A stretch of 64,000 nt of DNA from an uncultured Alloprevotella sp. (GCA_944322095.1 CALUNU010000001.1:1-64000); one strand, 5' to 3'. Positions 46,793 through 56,982 are shown, counted from the first letter of the stretch. Notes: a model not told the origin generated them from the letters alone. Program-made: numbers and translations.

Positions 46793-46811
46793 TCTTATTT
46801 TATTCAAGAAT

Positions 46812-48509
46812 ATGACAGACAACAAGATAGAAGAAGCAACAGAGAAGAAGAGCTTGAACTTTATCGAGCAGATTGTTGAGGCCGACCTCGAAGCCGGGAA
46901 GAACGGCGGGCGTTTGCAGACGCGCTTCCCGCCCGAGCCGAACGGCTATCTGCACATCGGGCATGCCAAGGCCATTTGTATGGACTTTGGCGTCGCTGAA
47001 AAGTTTGGCGGCATTTGCAACTTGCGCCTTGACGACACCAATCCGCAGAAGGAGGACACGGAATATGTCGATGCCATCAAGGAGGACATCGAGTGGCTCG
47101 GTTTCCATTGGGCCCACCTCTATCATGCGTCCGATTATTTCCAGCAGCTGTGGGATTTCGCCGTGCGTCTCATCAAGGAAGGCAAGGCTTACGTCGACGA
47201 GCAGACGAGCGAGCAGATTGCAGCCCAGAAAGGCACGCCCACGCAGCCCGGTACGCCCAGTCCCTTCCGCGACAGACCGGCCGAGGAGAGCCTTGCGCTG
47301 TTTGAGAAGATGAACAGCGGCGGGCTGCCCGAGGGCTCAATGGTGTTGCGCGCGAAGATAGACATGGCCAGCCCCAACATGCACTTCCGCGACCCGGTGA
47401 TATACCGCATCATCAACAAGGAACACCACCGCACCGGCAACAAATGGAAGGCCTATCCCATGTACGACTTCGCCCACGGCCAGAGCGACTATTTCGAAGG
47501 CGTCACCCATTCCATCTGTACGCTCGAATTTGTGCCCCACCGCCCGTTGTACGACTACTTCATCGACGAACTGAAAGAAGGCCGCGACCTGGACGACAAC
47601 CGTCCCCGCCAGTATGAGTTCAACCGCCTGAACCTCACCTATACCGTCATGAGCAAGCGCAAGCTTCTCGCCCTCGTCACCGAACATCTCGTCGACGGCT
47701 GGGACGACCCCCGCATGCCGACGCTTTGCGGTCTGCGGCGCAGGGGATATTCGCCCGAAGCCGTCCGCAAGTTCATCGATATGATTGGCTACACCAAGTT
47801 TGACGCGCTCAACGACTATGCCATGCTCGAAGCCGCCGCGCGCGAGGATCTCAACGCCCGTGCGCTGCGCGTATCGGCCGTGCTCAACCCGGTCAAACTG
47901 ATTGTTACCAATTATCCAGAGGGAAAGACCGAGGAGATGGAGGCCGTCAACAACCCCGAGCGCCCCGAGGACGGAACGCACACGATAACTTTCAGCCGCG
48001 AGCTCTGGATTGAGCGCGACGACTTCATGGAAGAAGCGCCGAAGAAGTTCTTCCGAATGGTGCCCGGCAAGGAGGTACGCCTGAAAAATGCCTATATCGT
48101 GAAATGCACCGGCTGCAAGAAAGCCGCCGACGGCACGGTAGAGGAAATCTATTGCGAGTACGACCCCGAAAGCCGCAGCGGAATGGCCGGAGCCGACCGC
48201 AAAGTGAAGGGCACCCTGCATTGGGTGAGCGTTTCCCATTGCCTCGATGCCGAGGTGCGGCTGTATGACCGTCTTTTCACCGTGGAAAATCCTGCTGCCG
48301 ACGAGCGCGACTTCCGCGAGCTGCTCAACCCCGACTCGCTCACGGTGCTGAAAAACTGCCACGTCGAGAGCTACCTGGCAGAAGCGGCCGGTCAAAAGTA
48401 TCTGCAATTCCAGCGCATCGGCTATTTTACGTTTGATAAGTCGTCCACACCCGACCATCTGGTCTTCAACCGCACCGTCGGTCTGAAAGACAGCTGGGCC
48501 AAGAAATGA
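46812..48509 (+). CDS. glnS: Glutamine-tRNA ligase
   Basis: This 565-residue class I synthetase charges tRNA-Gln with glutamine. The HIGH signature is at 48-51 (PEPNGYLHIGHAK) and the KMSKS loop appears as VMSKRKL. The C-terminal anticodon-binding beta barrels are complete. The length is typical. Its presence means Gln-tRNA can be made directly, without the amidotransferase route. The following gene overlaps its stop codon. Confidence 0.97.
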   Translation: MTDNKIEEATEKKSLNFIEQIVEADLEAGKNGGRLQTRFPPEPNGYLHIGHAKAICMDFGVAEKFGGICNLRLDDTNPQKEDTEYVDAIKEDIEWLGFHWAHLYHASDYFQQLWDFAVRLIKEGKAYVDEQTSEQIAAQKGTPTQPGTPSPFRDRPAEESLALFEKMNSGGLPEGSMVLRAKIDMASPNMHFRDPVIYRIINKEHHRTGNKWKAYPMYDFAHGQSDYFEGVTHSICTLEFVPHRPLYDYFIDELKEGRDLDDNRPRQYEFNRLNLTYTVMSKRKLLALVTEHLVDGWDDPRMPTLCGLRRRGYSPEAVRKFIDMIGYTKFDALNDYAMLEAAAREDLNARALRVSAVLNPVKLIVTNYPEGKTEEMEAVNNPERPEDGTHTITFSRELWIERDDFMEEAPKKFFRMVPGKEVRLKNAYIVKCTGCKKAADGTVEEIYCEYDPESRSGMAGADRKVKGTLHWVSVSHCLDAEVRLYDRLFTVENPAADERDFRELLNPDSLTVLKNCHVESYLAEAAGQKYLQFQRIGYFTFDKSSTPDHLVFNRTVGLKDSWAKK

Positions 48510-49936
48510 TGTTCATGGATCGCAGCAGTGACGATTTAGATTATATCCGCCGCCTCTACGAGGAGCGCGTCGTGTCGGCCGTCCCCTTTTATATGGAGGC
48601 GGCCGATTTGGCCGATCTCGTGGAGTGGTACGAAAAGGCAGGCCTCGACCACGAGGCTGAAGCCTGCCTGCGTTATGCCCTGCGTCTTCACCCGGACGAT
48701 TTCGACCTGTTGCTGACGAAAGCCTACCGCTTGAAAAACTATGGACGCTGGTCGGAGGCGCTCGAACTGGTTCGCTCGCTGGCCGATCAGAACCTGCGCG
48801 AGGTAAAAATGTTTTATTTCGAGAACATGCTCAACGAAATGCGCCCCGACGAGGCCGAAGCTTATCTTGAACAGGAGTTTTTCTCGGATAAAGGCGGGCA
48901 AGTGGATTATGACGTATATGTCGAGGCTGCTGAGCTGTATCTCGATTATAATTTCCCCGACCGCGCGTTGCATGCCCTGCGGCATGTGCCTGCCACCTTT
49001 GGCGACGCGAAGCAGAAGGCCGAGCTCGAAGCCGACGCCTATGCCGGGAAGAGCGATTTCTCGCAGGCCGAGGCCGTCATGAACGCTTCGCTCGACGCCG
49101 ACCCGTACGACGACATCTCGTGGACCCAGCTGGCCGACATCCAGTATAAGGCCCACAAGTTTTCCGCCGCTTTCGACAGCAGCAACTACGCCCTTGCCAT
49201 CAACCCCGACAGCGACCAGGCCCTGCGCGTGAGAGCCTGTGCGGCGGCCGAGGGGAACGACATTGCCGACTACGGACGCTATGCCGATGAGTATTTGGCA
49301 AAATTTCCCGACGATTATTACGTGCGCCTCTTGCTGGGCGAGCGCTATTATGCCGATGGCCGCTACGATGATGCAGCCAAGGCGTTGCAGCAGGCTTACA
49401 GGGCATGCCCGCAGGATGCTACCGACAAACAACGCATCTTGTCGGGCCTTGTTTACACCTACGCCCACCAGGGGCGGGTGGCGTTGGCTTTCGAGAGCTT
49501 TGCTGCGGGATTTGCCACGCCGCCGTCGCCTTTTGAGGCCACCTATCAGATTGCTTCCATCGTTTTCGACATCGGTCGCAAAACGGATGCCGTCCGGCTG
49601 CTCGACCAATATCTCGACGTGCATCCGCTCAACGGGCAGGAGGTGATGCGCCTCTCCGCGCTGCTCTGCAAATATGGCTGCTACGAGCCGGCAGGGACGG
49701 TGTGGGTGGTGTTGCTTGCCCCCTACAAAGACGTTCCCCCCATGGCCCAGCCGTGGCTGGCCTACGGAGCCTACCGCATGGGGCTCCACCGCGACGCACT
49801 CCGCCGTTTGCGCGAGGCCGTCGTCACCAGCCCCGACGAAACCTACGGCCTTTTCTCCGAAGCGTTTCCGGGACACGGCGTCACCGACTTTCCCGTGCTG
49901 CTTGAACGCATGTTACGCGAGCAGGGCGACGCTTAG
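48506..49936 (+). CDS. TPR-repeat protein
   Basis: This 476-residue soluble protein is built of helical pairs typical of tetratricopeptide repeats, for example 'DLVEWYEKAGLDHEAEACLRYALRLHPDD' near residue 38 and 'LLLGERYYADGRYDDAAKALQQAYRACPQ' near 275. No signal peptide or enzyme motif is seen. It starts with ATG overlapping the glnS stop (ATGA), so it is coupled to glnS. It is probably a scaffold; a functional partner cannot be named. A terminator follows. Confidence 0.85.
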   Translation: MMFMDRSSDDLDYIRRLYEERVVSAVPFYMEAADLADLVEWYEKAGLDHEAEACLRYALRLHPDDFDLLLTKAYRLKNYGRWSEALELVRSLADQNLREVKMFYFENMLNEMRPDEAEAYLEQEFFSDKGGQVDYDVYVEAAELYLDYNFPDRALHALRHVPATFGDAKQKAELEADAYAGKSDFSQAEAVMNASLDADPYDDISWTQLADIQYKAHKFSAAFDSSNYALAINPDSDQALRVRACAAAEGNDIADYGRYADEYLAKFPDDYYVRLLLGERYYADGRYDDAAKALQQAYRACPQDATDKQRILSGLVYTYAHQGRVALAFESFAAGFATPPSPFEATYQIASIVFDIGRKTDAVRLLDQYLDVHPLNGQEVMRLSALLCKYGCYEPAGTVWVVLLAPYKDVPPMAQPWLAYGAYRMGLHRDALRRLREAVVTSPDETYGLFSEAFPGHGVTDFPVLLERMLREQGDA

Positions 49937-49983
49937 GAACTACCAGAAAGGATATTCAGCAAAGAAGCGCTGAACATTTTATG

Positions 49984-50029
49984 GCGCGGATCTCTCTCGA
50001 CGCTACGTTTTGAGAGGTCCGCGCTTTTT
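49984..50029 (+). terminator. Terminator of the recQ-glnS-TPR operon
   Basis: GCGCGGATCTCTC pairs with GAGAGGTCCGCGC over 13 positions with one mismatch, followed by TTTTT. Confidence 0.85.
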
Positions 50030-50143
50030 CGTGCCTTTGTTTTCGATTTTTTAGCCGGCTGCAATGTTTTCGCTGCCGGCTGCGTGGCGTTTGCCCGCCG
50101 CTACGCAACGTTTGCCGGCTGTAAAAGGGGCGCGGGCGGCGGG

Positions 50144-50210
50144 AAAAAACAGTTGCGCCTGCACAAACGCTGCCGGGCATGGGCTCGGGCCGTTTGGTGC
50201 AGGCGCAACT
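50144..50210 (-). terminator. Terminator of the polysaccharide operon
   Basis: On the minus strand a 14-bp stem (50151-50164 with 50197-50210) with further pairing of AAACG/CGTTT inside is followed by six Ts at 50144-50149. It ends the eight-gene minus-strand operon. Confidence 0.85.
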
Positions 50211-50230
50211 GCGCACGTGTGACGGCGGCG

Positions 50231-51358
50231 TCAGACGCCGGCCTTTTGCAGAATTTTTTTGTAGGCTTTGATGACGATGCTGACGTCGAAAATGCGCTCT
50301 GCGCGCTCGCGTGCGGCGGCGCAGAAGCTTTGCTTCGTGGCGTCGTCGAGGCGGATGTAGCGCAGCATGGCGTCGGCCAGCGCACGGCTGTCTTTAACGG
50401 GAACGAGGAAGCCGCTGCGGCCTTCGTCCACGGTTTCGCGGCAGCCGGGGATGTCGGTGGTGATGATGGGGCGGCCCATGGCGCAGGCTTCCATGAGCGA
50501 GCGGCTCATGCCCTCGTGATAGGAGGGAAGCACCACGACCACGCCGGGACGGCGCACGAGCGACTGCACGTCGTTGGTCGTGCCAAGATATTCGATGTGG
50601 CCGGCGTCGATGTCGCGATGGAGCTCTTCGGGCGTTACGTGGGCCGGGTTCGACGTGTCCACCGGGCCCAGCAGCTGGAAGCGCACGTCGGGCAGGGCTT
50701 GCTTCACAATTTTGGCTGCCTGGACGAACTCGTCGTAGCCTTTGTCTTTGAGTACGCGCGCCACCATGAGGAACGTTGTCGGTGCGGGCGTCGTATCGCC
50801 GTAGGGATATTGGTTAAGGTCGATGCCCTCGCCGCCTTCAAGCAGGATGAGGTGGGCAGGCGTGGTGAACTTGTGCCGCAGGACGTAGTCGTAGTTCATC
50901 TTGTTGAGCACAAGCAGGTGGTCGGCGCGGCGCACGGCCACGCGGTAGAGCATGCGTGCCACCTTGCTGATGAGCCCCTTGCCCACGAGGGCGTAGCCCA
51001 GCCCTGCGATGACGGCGGTGCAGGGGATGCCCAGCCGCTTGGCGGCCAGCGTGCCGTAGATGTTGGGCTTGATGGTGTAGTGGAAGATGTAGTCGGGGCG
51101 CTCGCGGCGGTAAATGCGATAGAGGCTCAGGGCATAGGCTATGTCGCTCAGCGGATTGTGGCCGCAGCGGTCGAGGCTCACGGGGATAAAGCGCACGCCG
51201 TCGGGGAGCTTCACTTCCTGCTCGTCGCTGCCGGCAGGCGGGGTGGCTATGACCACTTCGTAGCCGTCGGCCACGAGGCTCGTGATGACGTGGCCGCGGA
51301 AATTGAGCAACGACCAGAGCGTATTGTTGACGAAAAGTATCTTCTTTTTCTTAGTCAT
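50231..51358 (-). CDS. Glycosyltransferase family 4 protein
   Basis: This 375-residue GT-B enzyme has the GT4 donor-binding block 'VVVVLPSYHEGMSRSLMEACAMGRPIITTDIPG' near residue 285 and an N-terminal Rossmann segment (KKILFVNNTLWSLLNFRG). It transfers a nucleotide-sugar moiety onto the lipid-linked repeat unit at the cytoplasmic membrane. Sugar specificity is not predictable here. It is the last gene of the operon, three bases after the next GT4 gene. Confidence 0.93.
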   Translation of the reverse strand: MTKKKKILFVNNTLWSLLNFRGHVITSLVADGYEVVIATPPAGSDEQEVKLPDGVRFIPVSLDRCGHNPLSDIAYALSLYRIYRRERPDYIFHYTIKPNIYGTLAAKRLGIPCTAVIAGLGYALVGKGLISKVARMLYRVAVRRADHLLVLNKMNYDYVLRHKFTTPAHLILLEGGEGIDLNQYPYGDTTPAPTTFLMVARVLKDKGYDEFVQAAKIVKQALPDVRFQLLGPVDTSNPAHVTPEELHRDIDAGHIEYLGTTNDVQSLVRRPGVVVVLPSYHEGMSRSLMEACAMGRPIITTDIPGCRETVDEGRSGFLVPVKDSRALADAMLRYIRLDDATKQSFCAAARERAERIFDVSIVIKAYKKILQKAGV

Positions 51359-51361
51359 GGG

Positions 51362-52456
51362 TTAGGATTCCTTGATGACCTCCCGGTAGAGTTCCAAATA
51401 GGCCTCGGCCGTATGGGATATGTCGAAACGTTCCGCGCGCCGGGAGCAAAGTTGGCCCAGTTCTGCGGTCATGCCGGAATTGCGGCACAAAGTTAATATT
51501 TTTTTCACTAAGTCGTCACTTTTGCCGGCATCGAATAGGAGGCGCTCGTCGGCCACCACTTGTGCCAGCCCTTCCACGCGCGAGGCGAAGACGGGCTTGC
51601 CGGCTGCCATGGCCTCGGCTACGGCCAGGCCGAAGCCTTCCCAACGCGAGGGGAGCACGGCGGCGTCGCACACGGAGAGCAGTTCGGGCACGTCGGTGCG
51701 CTGGCCCAGAAAGTGGGCCCGGCGGGTCACGCCAAGCTCAGCGGCGCGCGCGCGGCAACGCTCCATGAGGGGGCCGCTGCCCACAAAAACGACGTGGAAG
51801 TGTTCGGGAAGGGCGGCGAGAGCCAGGAGCGTGCAGTCGTGGTTCTTTTCGGGGGTGAAGCGCCCCACCTGCATCAGCACAAAGGCCTCAGACGGGATGT
51901 CGGGCAGCAGCTTGCTGCGGCTGCCCCGTGCTGAACGGAAGCGCTGCACGTCGATGCCGTTGGTGATGAGGCGGATGCGGGTGTTATGCGGGGCTCGTGT
52001 TTTCATAAAGCTGACCACTGCGGGCGATATGCACGCGATGGCGTCGTATTTTTCATAGACCAGCCGGTCGAGCCACGAGGTGAGGCGGTGGTTGCACCGC
52101 TTGTTGTAGGTGCTGTGCTCGGTCGTGACGAAGCGGGCCGGCGTTCTACTTATTAAACGGGCCAGTGCGGCCCAATATTGTGTGGGGAAGAGGTGAGCGT
52201 GTACGATGTCTGCATTTTTCAATTCAGGAATGAGCGAAGCCACGCAACGGGGGCTGTAAATGCTCCCGCCGCGGGGCAGGAGCGGGCGTACGTCAACGCC
52301 GGCTGCGCGGAGCCCGGCGCGGAAGGGTGTTTCGGCAGCGTCGAGCGTGGCGACGGCGGCCGTGTTTCCGTCGCGGTTCATGCGCGGTGCCAGGTCGCAG
52401 ACGAGGCGTTCGGCGCCGGCTGTGTCGAGGCTGTTGATGACGTGCAGTATTTTCAT
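51362..52456 (-). CDS. Glycosyltransferase family 4 protein
   Basis: This 364-residue GT-B enzyme opens 'MKILHVINSLDTAGAERLV', the classical GT4 N-terminus with the acceptor-side GxE-like motif. The donor site is 'AAVLPSRWEGFGLAVAEAMAAGKPVFAS' near residue 280. Its start is at 52456 because the family similarity begins there; a longer in-frame extension overlaps the GT2 gene and is not credible. It is part of the exopolysaccharide operon; sugar and linkage are unknown. Confidence 0.93.
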   Translation of the reverse strand: MKILHVINSLDTAGAERLVCDLAPRMNRDGNTAAVATLDAAETPFRAGLRAAGVDVRPLLPRGGSIYSPRCVASLIPELKNADIVHAHLFPTQYWAALARLISRTPARFVTTEHSTYNKRCNHRLTSWLDRLVYEKYDAIACISPAVVSFMKTRAPHNTRIRLITNGIDVQRFRSARGSRSKLLPDIPSEAFVLMQVGRFTPEKNHDCTLLALAALPEHFHVVFVGSGPLMERCRARAAELGVTRRAHFLGQRTDVPELLSVCDAAVLPSRWEGFGLAVAEAMAAGKPVFASRVEGLAQVVADERLLFDAGKSDDLVKKILTLCRNSGMTAELGQLCSRRAERFDISHTAEAYLELYREVIKES

Positions 52457-52473
52457 GGTATGTCGTTTGGGAG

Positions 52474-53397
52474 TCAAAGGTCTTTGCCGACGAGCGGGCG
52501 CAGTAGCATTTTCAGAAAGAGCACGCGCCGCTTGCCGTAGAGGCGGAACCCGTCGCGCAGTATGGCCAGCGCGTTGGCGGGGCGCGAGCGGTGCTCGTAG
52601 CGGTAGAGGCGCTCGAACAGGCGGTTCTGCTTGGGGCTGAGGCGGTTGCGGTAGTGGTCGTGGAAGCTTCGCAGGGCGGCATAGTGGTGCTCGAAGAGGA
52701 CGCCCTTGCCCCGCCGGAAGAAAACGCCGAGGCGCTGGCGGAAGGTGCCGTAGGTCTCGCCCGTGACGGCTCCGGGATAGCGGCGGTAGAGCATGAGGCG
52801 CTCGTCGACATAAAGCAGGCGGCCAAAGGCCAGGGCGGCGAGCGTGACGAGATGGTCGTGCATGACGACGTAGGGCGGCCGGTCGAGGCAGATGGCCCGC
52901 AGGGCGGCGTTGAGGATGATGGAGCAACCCTGCACGCCTCCGTTCATAAAGAATGCGTCGCCCAGCGTGCGGGGATGGCAGAGCGTGGCATAGCCGTCGA
53001 TGGTGCCCGCCGTGGGGTTGTAGACGTAGGCGTTGCAATAGGCAGCCAGGGGGCGGCCGTCGTCGGCCCGGCTGATGGTGTCGTAGAGGCGTTCGAGCTT
53101 GTTTTCGAGCCAGATGTCGTCCTGGTCGCAGAAGACGGCGTAGGGGGCCGTCGAGAGGCTGAGCAGGTGAAGGAAGTTGTCGGCGGGCGAACCGAAGCGC
53201 CGGCCGTCGTCGACGAGGCAGATGCGCGCGTCGGCCGCGGCAAAGCGCCGCACGACGTCGAGCGTGGCGTCGGTGGAGCCGTCGTCGTGGACGTAAAGCG
53301 TCCAGTCCTCATAGGTCTGGTTCTGCAACGAACGGATTTGGGCGGGAAGGTATCGGGCGCCGTTGTAAGTGGCGAGAAGCAAGTCTATTTTCCCCAT
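52474..53397 (-). CDS. Glycosyltransferase family 2 protein
   Basis: This 307-residue GT-A enzyme has the GT2 start 'DLLLATYNGARYLPAQIRSLQNQT', the DDGSTD nucleotide-binding motif near residue 39, and the metal-binding CDQDD near 90 that resembles rhamnosyltransferase-like members. The C-terminal half is variable. It overlaps the polymerase gene by 13 bases. It likely adds one sugar to the repeat unit. Confidence 0.93.
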   Translation of the reverse strand: MGKIDLLLATYNGARYLPAQIRSLQNQTYEDWTLYVHDDGSTDATLDVVRRFAAADARICLVDDGRRFGSPADNFLHLLSLSTAPYAVFCDQDDIWLENKLERLYDTISRADDGRPLAAYCNAYVYNPTAGTIDGYATLCHPRTLGDAFFMNGGVQGCSIILNAALRAICLDRPPYVVMHDHLVTLAALAFGRLLYVDERLMLYRRYPGAVTGETYGTFRQRLGVFFRRGKGVLFEHHYAALRSFHDHYRNRLSPKQNRLFERLYRYEHRSRPANALAILRDGFRLYGKRRVLFLKMLLRPLVGKDL

Positions 53398-54578
53398 AGT
53401 ACGAGTCTGCGTTGGATAAGGAAAGGCAAAAGAGCGATGATGACGTATTGTATGCTTTGCGAAAGGTTGGTGAAGATAAATTCGCCAATGAAAGCCAGGA
53501 CGAGAAAAGTGACGAAGACGGCATACAGGATGGTGGCCGTCTTTCCGCCCGAGCTCGACTTGCGGTAAAGGTAGCCGAAGAACAGACCATACACGATGGA
53601 GAACACCAGAACGCCGCAGAGGCCGAAATCCTGGTAGAAGGGATACATGACGGTGTAGGTGTTCGTCGGTCCCGGCACTTCAACCCAGGGCAGGATGACG
53701 TCGGCCACCTCCACGTCGGCGCCAAGGGCGCTTTGCAGGGCATAGGCCAGGCGGAAAGTGCGTGCTCCGGGCTCGTGGCTCGAACAGGGTTCGGTGAAAT
53801 GGTCGTAAGCCACCGTGCTCGACAGAAGATACATGGCGAAGATGTTGTCGCCCTCGCTCTCGGAGCCGTCGCCCGACGACGAGGCGCGCAGGCCGTTGAG
53901 CACGATGCTGAAAAGAGCGAAGCCGACGAGGCAGAAGGCGATGTGCTTCACTGTGACTTTCTTTTTGATGTAGAGCACGTAGAGCGAGGCGAAGAGGATG
54001 CAGAGAAAGCTCGTCTTCGACATGGTGATGAAGGCGAGCAGAAAGTTGAGAACAAGGAGGGAGGCGATGAGAGCCTTGCTCTTGCTGTAAACAAGGGCGA
54101 AGAACATGGATACGTAAGCCACGGAAACGATGTTCATGGCCGGCCCGAAGTCGGGAGCTTCGATGTTCTCGTCCATGCCAGTGTTCATAATGCGCAGGTA
54201 ACGGAAGACGTTTTCGGGGTCTTCCGTCACGGCGATGTACACCGTGACGCCGACGATGATGGGCGCGATGGCAAACGAAAAGAAATAGTAGAGACGCACG
54301 ATTTGCTCATTGGGTACGGCTTTCTGCTCAGCAGGTGAAGCGTCGCGCGTGCGGGTATAGCTCCATATCGAGGAGATGAAAAAGCCCGTGGTCCAGAGCA
54401 AAAGCGAGGGGATGAAGTGGTCGTTGACGGGATAATAGTTGTTGGGGACGATTTCAAAGAGCAAAAGAATGGCCACCCAGAGCGACGAACCGATGATCCA
54501 CGGGGCAAAGATGTCGCGCGTCAGGTAAAGACCGATGACCGTCTGGCAAAGAACGATGAGGAAAAGGCAAATCAGCAT
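53385..54578 (-). CDS. Oligosaccharide repeat-unit polymerase (Wzy-like)
   Basis: This 397-residue integral membrane protein has about ten hydrophobic segments and a long periplasmic loop around residues 215-280, the topology of Wzy polymerases that join repeat units. Sequence motifs are weak, as always in this family, so the call rests on topology and operon position. The start is ATG at 54578, overlapping the flippase stop; an upstream GTG at 54608 is the alternative. Confidence 0.8.
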   Translation of the reverse strand: MLICLFLIVLCQTVIGLYLTRDIFAPWIIGSSLWVAILLLFEIVPNNYYPVNDHFIPSLLLWTTGFFISSIWSYTRTRDASPAEQKAVPNEQIVRLYYFFSFAIAPIIVGVTVYIAVTEDPENVFRYLRIMNTGMDENIEAPDFGPAMNIVSVAYVSMFFALVYSKSKALIASLLVLNFLLAFITMSKTSFLCILFASLYVLYIKKKVTVKHIAFCLVGFALFSIVLNGLRASSSGDGSESEGDNIFAMYLLSSTVAYDHFTEPCSSHEPGARTFRLAYALQSALGADVEVADVILPWVEVPGPTNTYTVMYPFYQDFGLCGVLVFSIVYGLFFGYLYRKSSSGGKTATILYAVFVTFLVLAFIGEFIFTNLSQSIQYVIIALLPFLIQRRLVLWGK

Positions 54579-55840
54579 GGCGCGAGGTCTTTTCGGGTTC
54601 TGTACCACATAAGGGCGAAGACGGTGACTTCCGTGAGCAGCATGGCGAGGGCTGCTCCGTATTCGCCGGCAAAGGGCGGCAGCAGGCAGACGAGCACGAG
54701 GGCCGTAATGCCGGCTGCGAAATAGTTGTTGCGGAAGTGGAGGCGTGCCTTGCCGTCGCCCAGCGCTATCAGGCCCATCTGGCCGTAAACACCTCCCAGC
54801 CCGATGAAAAATGCTGCCGGCGCCATGATGCGGAGCAGGCTGTCAAGACCGGCATAATCGCTGCCCAGGAGAAGGGGCAGGTAGGGGGCGGCCACGAAGA
54901 GGGCGATGGCAACGAGCAGCATGACGCCGCCGACGAGCAGCTTCACTTGGGCGAAACTGCGGAACGCTTCGGGCCTGTTTTTTTTCGACAGCGCGCTGAT
55001 TTTCGGGAAGAAAGCCTGGTTGATGGGGACGTAAAGCACAAAGCAGCAGGCGCGCATGATGCGTTCGGCCGAGGCATAACGGCCGATGGCTTCGGCCGAA
55101 CAGAAGAAGCCGAGAATCACGACGAACAGCTGCGTATATACGCTCGTCGAGGCCGTAGAAAGAAACAGCGGGAAGCTGGCCCGCGTTTCTTCGCCGATGT
55201 CTTGTCGCCGCCATACGGGACGCCCCACGGCGTGCATCCTCCAAAGGACGAAGCAGGAGACGGCCGCCGTCAGGATGAACACCAGCGCCTGAAGAAAAGC
55301 TGCCAGCAAATAGTCGTCAGGCCGCCGCACGAAGACGAAAACCAGCGGGAGAAGCAGCATTTTCGAGCAGGTGTTGATGATAACCATGAGCCTGACTTTG
55401 CCTATCCCTTGGAAAAACCACAGGAACGTAAAGGCTGTGCCCACTACCATGGGAAAGGTGCAGAGGATGGCGTCGCCATAGAGCCGGAAGGTGGGAACGG
55501 AAACGATGAGCAGCCACATAACGGCGAAGGAGGCGAGGAGCAGCAGCGTTTTGCTCCACACAACGGCCCAGAAAACGGCTGTCAGCTCTTGGCGGTCGTC
55601 CTTGACGAGGGCTATTTTCTTTGTGGCGCTCAGGTTGAAGCCGAAATCGACGACGATGGTGAAGTAAGAAACGACGGAGAGGGCAAAACCCACGTATCCG
55701 TAGCGTTCTGCCCCCAGCACAATCATCAGATAGGGCATGACGAAGAGCGGAAGCAACTGGTTGATGCCTTGAAGGACAATCAGATAAAGCGCATCTTTCA
55801 GTTCGCCCTTGTTGGCCGTCAGTTTACTCGCCAGCTTCAT
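54572..55840 (-). CDS. Wzx-type oligosaccharide flippase
   Basis: This 422-residue protein of the MATE/polysaccharide-exporter superfamily has 12 or more predicted helices. Its N-terminus 'DALYLIVLQGINQLLPLFVMPYLMIVLGAERYG' is characteristic of Wzx flippases. It moves undecaprenyl-linked repeat units across the inner membrane. It overlaps the chain-length gene by 17 bases and the polymerase gene by seven. Confidence 0.92.
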   Translation of the reverse strand: MKLASKLTANKGELKDALYLIVLQGINQLLPLFVMPYLMIVLGAERYGYVGFALSVVSYFTIVVDFGFNLSATKKIALVKDDRQELTAVFWAVVWSKTLLLLASFAVMWLLIVSVPTFRLYGDAILCTFPMVVGTAFTFLWFFQGIGKVRLMVIINTCSKMLLLPLVFVFVRRPDDYLLAAFLQALVFILTAAVSCFVLWRMHAVGRPVWRRQDIGEETRASFPLFLSTASTSVYTQLFVVILGFFCSAEAIGRYASAERIMRACCFVLYVPINQAFFPKISALSKKNRPEAFRSFAQVKLLVGGVMLLVAIALFVAAPYLPLLLGSDYAGLDSLLRIMAPAAFFIGLGGVYGQMGLIALGDGKARLHFRNNYFAAGITALVLVCLLPPFAGEYGAALAMLLTEVTVFALMWYRTRKDLAPC

Positions 55841-56909
55841 CCGTAGCTTGTGGGTTGTTTCCCTTATGTTTCCGGTACGATTGTTTCAGTAGCAGCCAGG
55901 TGACGCTTCCGAAGAAGGAAAGGAAGCACAGCACGGCAACCGTGATCATTCTCTTCGGAGCAGAGGGCTTGACGGGGACGACAGCGGGCTCCAAGATGGT
56001 AAAGGCGGGCGTGCTTTCCTGAACTTTTGCCCGCGCCAACTGCATCTGTTGTGCCGACTGGGAATATACGTTGTAGGCCAACTGAACTTCGTTCTCCAAC
56101 CGCTCTTCTTCCTGTCGGTAGCTGCTCAGTATGAGGTCGCGGTGCGTGTCGCTAAACTGCGCATAACGCGTCTGCGCGTCGAGATAATCCTCCTTGGCCT
56201 CTTTTGTTATCTTCTCCATGTAGGCCAAGTCGTTGCGGGCCTTGTTTGTACGGTAGCGGGTGATGTATTTCTGCAAGCGCGTGCGGATGGTGTCGCAGAG
56301 TTGTGTTGCCACCTCGGGGTCTTGCATCGTTACCTCTATTGTAATGGTCACGGTGGTCTTTTCCACTTTGCTGAAGATGGCACCTTTCAGTTCGCGGATG
56401 AGCTGTTCCTGCTTTTTGGTCATGCGATAGGGGTTGATGGTGCCGAGCGGTTTTTCTTCGTCCGAGGAGGGAAAGAGGTTTGACCACCACGGCGCTTTCT
56501 GTCCCCGGGTGAGATATTCCTGAAGCGTCACCTTGTTGCGTTTTCCCTGCGGGCGGACTTTCACTTTCAGCAGGTCGGCCAGAAAAGTGGGCGTTACGAT
56601 TACTTTCGGATAGTGCTCCATGTTGATGGCGTCGTCGGTGCCGCCGCCCAGCTTGATGCCTGCGAGCGCCGTGAGCGAGCTGAGGTTGCCGCCGAGGCCG
56701 CCCGTTTTGGAGGACAGCTCGGGCGCCAGCACGACGCGCGATGTGTAGGAGCGGGGCAGGCTGAAAACATAGACGGAACCGATGCCTACGACGACGAGGC
56801 ACGTGACGGCGATGAAGAGCAGGTGCCTGCGCACGAGCTTCACGAGGTCGATGATGGACAGCAGTTTGCTGCTTTTCTCCTGTTCCGTGTTGATTTCTTT
56901 TTCTTCCAT
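55824..56909 (-). CDS. Chain-length determinant protein (Wzz family)
   Basis: This 361-residue inner-membrane protein has two transmembrane helices (about 31-52 and 320-341) flanking a periplasmic domain with a long coiled coil ('YMEKITKEAKEDYLDAQTRYAQF' region). It sets polymer length with Wzy. No C-terminal tyrosine-kinase domain is present, so it is the split or kinase-less type; no BY-kinase gene is in the window. It lies between the flippase and exporter genes. Confidence 0.92.
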   Translation of the reverse strand: MEEKEINTEQEKSSKLLSIIDLVKLVRRHLLFIAVTCLVVVGIGSVYVFSLPRSYTSRVVLAPELSSKTGGLGGNLSSLTALAGIKLGGGTDDAINMEHYPKVIVTPTFLADLLKVKVRPQGKRNKVTLQEYLTRGQKAPWWSNLFPSSDEEKPLGTINPYRMTKKQEQLIRELKGAIFSKVEKTTVTITIEVTMQDPEVATQLCDTIRTRLQKYITRYRTNKARNDLAYMEKITKEAKEDYLDAQTRYAQFSDTHRDLILSSYRQEEERLENEVQLAYNVYSQSAQQMQLARAKVQESTPAFTILEPAVVPVKPSAPKRMITVAVLCFLSFFGSVTWLLLKQSYRKHKGNNPQATDEAGE

Positions 56910-56982
56910 GCAGATGTGGGTATAGGGGAGCTCCCGCAGCGGATGCCGTTTGGTGGCCGGTGTCCTGCCGCGGGAGCGTTTT

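Noticed and set aside
50050..50125. Three copies of GCCGGCTG near a terminator
   Set aside because: Short GC-rich words are expected by chance here; no consistent spacing or larger unit was found.
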